Assembly (NCBI GenBank): GCA_028865845.1
Contig: JAGWJK010000265.1
Span: forward strand, 1 to 6,374
DNA length: 6,374 bases
Source: Rhizobiaceae bacterium
Lineage (GTDB): Bacteria; Pseudomonadota; Alphaproteobacteria; Rhizobiales; Rhizobiaceae
Reading direction: 5' to 3'
In this document: piece by piece, positions 5,197 to 6,374 of the stretch
Position numbering within the stretch: the first letter of the stretch is position 1
How the letters are laid out: each line of letters starts with the position of its first letter
Program-made: the position numbers and the translations under genes
Notes under the pieces: generated by a model
The model's input: the letters and a program-made list of their open reading frames with translations, nothing else
Database searches by the model: none
Told to the model about the DNA's origin: nothing

Positions 5197-5236
5197 GAAG
5201 GGAGGGTTGGCAAGCCAACCCTCCCTTCATCTTTTG
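5197..5236 (+). terminator. Strong intrinsic terminator of the small gene
   Basis: A perfect 15-bp inverted repeat (5197-5211 and 5214-5228, arms GAAGGGAGGGTTGGC / GCCAACCCTCCCTTC) with only AA between the arms forms a long GC-rich hairpin; the innermost pairs would open to give a workable loop. ATCTTTTG (5229-5236) supplies the T-run on the + strand only, so the direction is clear. It starts five bases after the TGA at 5189-5191. Confidence 0.9.
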
Positions 5237-5401
5237 TGGTGATGGCGGAAGCAGATCCCTCACGTAGCCAATCAGGCTCCATTCACCGAAGGCGTTGAAG
5301 ACGTAGCGAAGGCTCACGAAGTGCGGTAGGAACTGGCATCGGTTCGCGCATGTCGAGCCGGCATATACCCGTTGCGGCCCATCACCTCGGCGCAGGCGCA
5401 T
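5237..5401 (-). pseudogene. Possible minus-strand coding remnant
   Basis: On the minus strand, about 5346-5260 reads with strong C/G third positions and a protein-like composition (PHFVSLRYVFNAFGEWSLIG). The frame upstream is less convincing. Downstream it runs through the terminator hairpin and into the small gene, so it cannot be an intact gene as it stands. Another minus frame begins MGRNGYMPARHARTD near 5381 and stops after 22 codons, so a frameshifted relic is possible. No family was recognised. Otherwise this 200-bp gap shows only the upstream region of the dimethylargininase gene, with no clear promoter. Confidence 0.2.
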
Positions 5402-5436
5402 GAGCGGCGCGGTACCGAATCAGGGAAATAGCATCG

Positions 5437-6240
5437 ATGTCGCAGGCCAGATCCGTCTATGAATTCAACTCCGCAATCGTGCGTGAACCCTCCACTTCCG
5501 TCGTCGATGGGCTACGCGCTGACGACCGGGGCGGTCCGACCTATGAGGGTGTGAAGGCCGAACACGACGTCTATAGAGCTGCCTTGCGCGACGCCGGCGT
5601 GAACGTCACGGTCCTGCCGCCCCTTGAAGCCTTTCCGGATTCGATCTTTGTGGAAGATCCGGCACTGGTGTTCACCAATGGCGCCATTCTGCTGCGCCCG
5701 GGGGCGCCCAGCCGGCTCGGTGAAATGGCGCAGATCGCGCCGACCCTTCGTGAGATGTTCGACACCGTGCTGGAACTGCCGGCCCCCGGTCAGGCTGATG
5801 GCGGCGATATCATGTACACGCCGAAGGGCGTATTGATCGGTCTTTCCGCGCGTACTGACAGGACGGGCGCGGAGGCGCTCATTTCGTGCATCGAAAGGCT
5901 CGGGGGCACAGCGCGGATTGCCGAAACCCCGAAAGGCGTGCTGCACTTCAAGACCGCCTCCTCGCTGCTTGACGACGAGACCGTCATCGTAACCTCGGCA
6001 CTTGCTGCGGCTGCGGCGTTCGACGATTTTCGCAAGATCGTCGTGCCTGACGGCGAAGAGGCGGCAGCCAACATCCTGCGCGTCAACGATGTCGTTTTCG
6101 CCAGCGCCAATTACCCGCGCACGCTCGAGATGCTTGATCATCATGGCTACAAGGTCGTGCCGCTGAAGACAGCCGAGATCGAGAAGATCGACGCAGGGCT
6201 CTCCTGCATGTCGCTGCGATGGTACGACAACCGCAGATAA
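5437..6240 (+). CDS. ddaH: Dimethylarginine dimethylaminohydrolase (dimethylargininase)
   Basis: The 267-residue product matches bacterial DDAH in length (about 254-285) and motifs; arginine deiminase, the main alternative, is some 400 residues. FPDSIFVEDPALVF (66-79) supplies the acidic substrate-binding residues D68, E73 and D74. R87, and R139 or R142, fit the carboxylate-binding arginines. ADGGDIM (120-126) holds D121 at the catalytic acid position (Glu in the Pseudomonas enzyme, Asp in human DDAH1). LHF (169-171) has the catalytic H170, and DAGLSCMSLRW (252-262) the nucleophile C257. It hydrolyses N-omega-methylated arginines to citrulline and (di)methylamine in the cytoplasm, releasing nitrogen and possibly removing inhibitors of nitric-oxide synthesis. 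All key residues are present. The ATG at 5437 follows AGGGA (5422-5426) by 10 bases. The gene stands alone: a strong terminator lies upstream and a probable convergent gene downstream. Confidence 0.88.
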   Translation: MSQARSVYEFNSAIVREPSTSVVDGLRADDRGGPTYEGVKAEHDVYRAALRDAGVNVTVLPPLEAFPDSIFVEDPALVFTNGAILLRPGAPSRLGEMAQIAPTLREMFDTVLELPAPGQADGGDIMYTPKGVLIGLSARTDRTGAEALISCIERLGGTARIAETPKGVLHFKTASSLLDDETVIVTSALAAAAAFDDFRKIVVPDGEEAAANILRVNDVVFASANYPRTLEMLDHHGYKVVPLKTAEIEKIDAGLSCMSLRWYDNRR

Positions 6241-6283
6241 GCAACTGCAGCTTTGTCTTCCCTCTTTTGGGTTCGGTTGCCCG

Positions 6284-6314
6284 GCGACGGCTTATCTCAT
6301 TTATGTGCCGTCGC
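6284..6314. repeat. 8-bp perfect hairpin downstream of the dimethylargininase gene
   Basis: GCGACGGC (6284-6291) and GCCGTCGC (6307-6314) are perfect complements around a 15-base AT-rich loop. It lies 43 bases after the DDAH stop, between probably convergent genes, so it could end either transcript. No T-run follows on either strand, so classical intrinsic termination is not supported. A second stem CGGGC-N7-GCCCG (6319-6335) adjoins it. Confidence 0.35.
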
Positions 6315-6324
6315 GGTGCGGGCC

Positions 6325-6374
6325 TTAAATGCCCGACCCGTCGAGTTGCTGGACGTCGTCACCTTCCCAGGGTG
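6325..6374 (-). CDS. Possible C-terminus of a convergent gene (partial)
   Basis: From the window edge, one minus-strand frame reads PWEGDDVQQLDGSGI and ends with TAA at 6327-6325. The acidic, Trp-containing composition looks protein-like. A second minus frame is also open for 25 codons (HPGKVTTSSN... to a TGA near 6297), so the choice is uncertain. Too short to assign a family. Confidence 0.35.
   Translation of the reverse strand, partial: PWEGDDVQQLDGSGI

Noticed and set aside
5512..6144. 210-codon open frame on the minus strand
   Set aside because: Antisense shadow of the dimethylargininase gene, whose catalytic motifs are complete; no own start signal or motif.

Overview
The window is GC-rich DNA from an alphaproteobacterium, most likely from the Rhizobiales (Rhizobium/Agrobacterium/Ensifer type). 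The codon use favours G/C at third positions. The gene mix is also typical of a rhizobial accessory or catabolic region: a CrgA-type LysR regulator divergent from an SDR, an acetyl-CoA hydrolase/transferase family enzyme, and a dimethylargininase. The genus is an inference from style, not from any marker gene. I see no rRNA, tRNA, CRISPR array, complete insertion sequence or phage gene.

Layout, left to right. Positions 1-45 hold the last codons of an upstream + strand gene, whose stop overlaps the ribosome binding site of the next gene. A PanB-family protein (58-855, +) follows, but it lacks several PanB active-site residues. After a 130-bp convergent gap with two hairpins comes an SDR oxidoreductase (986-1786, -), whose N-terminus carries a perfect 27-bp in-frame tandem duplication. 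A 141-bp divergent regulatory region (1787-1927) with two perfect 7-bp inverted repeats separates it from a LysR-type regulator (1928-2857, +). The regulator probably controls the SDR and itself. After a further 210 bp lies a class I CoA-transferase of the acetyl-CoA hydrolase/4-hydroxybutyrate CoA-transferase family (3068-4405, +).

The 444 bases after that (4406-4849) contain no gene I recognise. They hold a probable terminator for the CoA-transferase, an AT-rich 13-bp tandem repeat, and a possible leader with small hairpins and a seven-codon ORF. A small unrecognised basic protein (4850-5191, +) follows, with a strong Shine-Dalgarno sequence and an exceptionally strong intrinsic terminator five bases after its stop. 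A possible minus-strand coding remnant lies at about 5237-5400. Next is a dimethylarginine dimethylaminohydrolase (5437-6240, +) with its catalytic residues intact, and the window ends in what may be the C-terminus of a convergent minus-strand gene.

The genes do not form one obvious pathway. The SDR and LysR form a regulator-target pair. The CoA-transferase and the dimethylargininase are stand-alone metabolic enzymes (acyl-CoA/short-chain acid use; methylated arginine to citrulline). The PanB-like gene probably belongs to an operon that begins left of the window. The most unusual items are the PanB homologue with altered active site, the SDR duplication, the paired operators and the small unknown gene with its leader and terminator.
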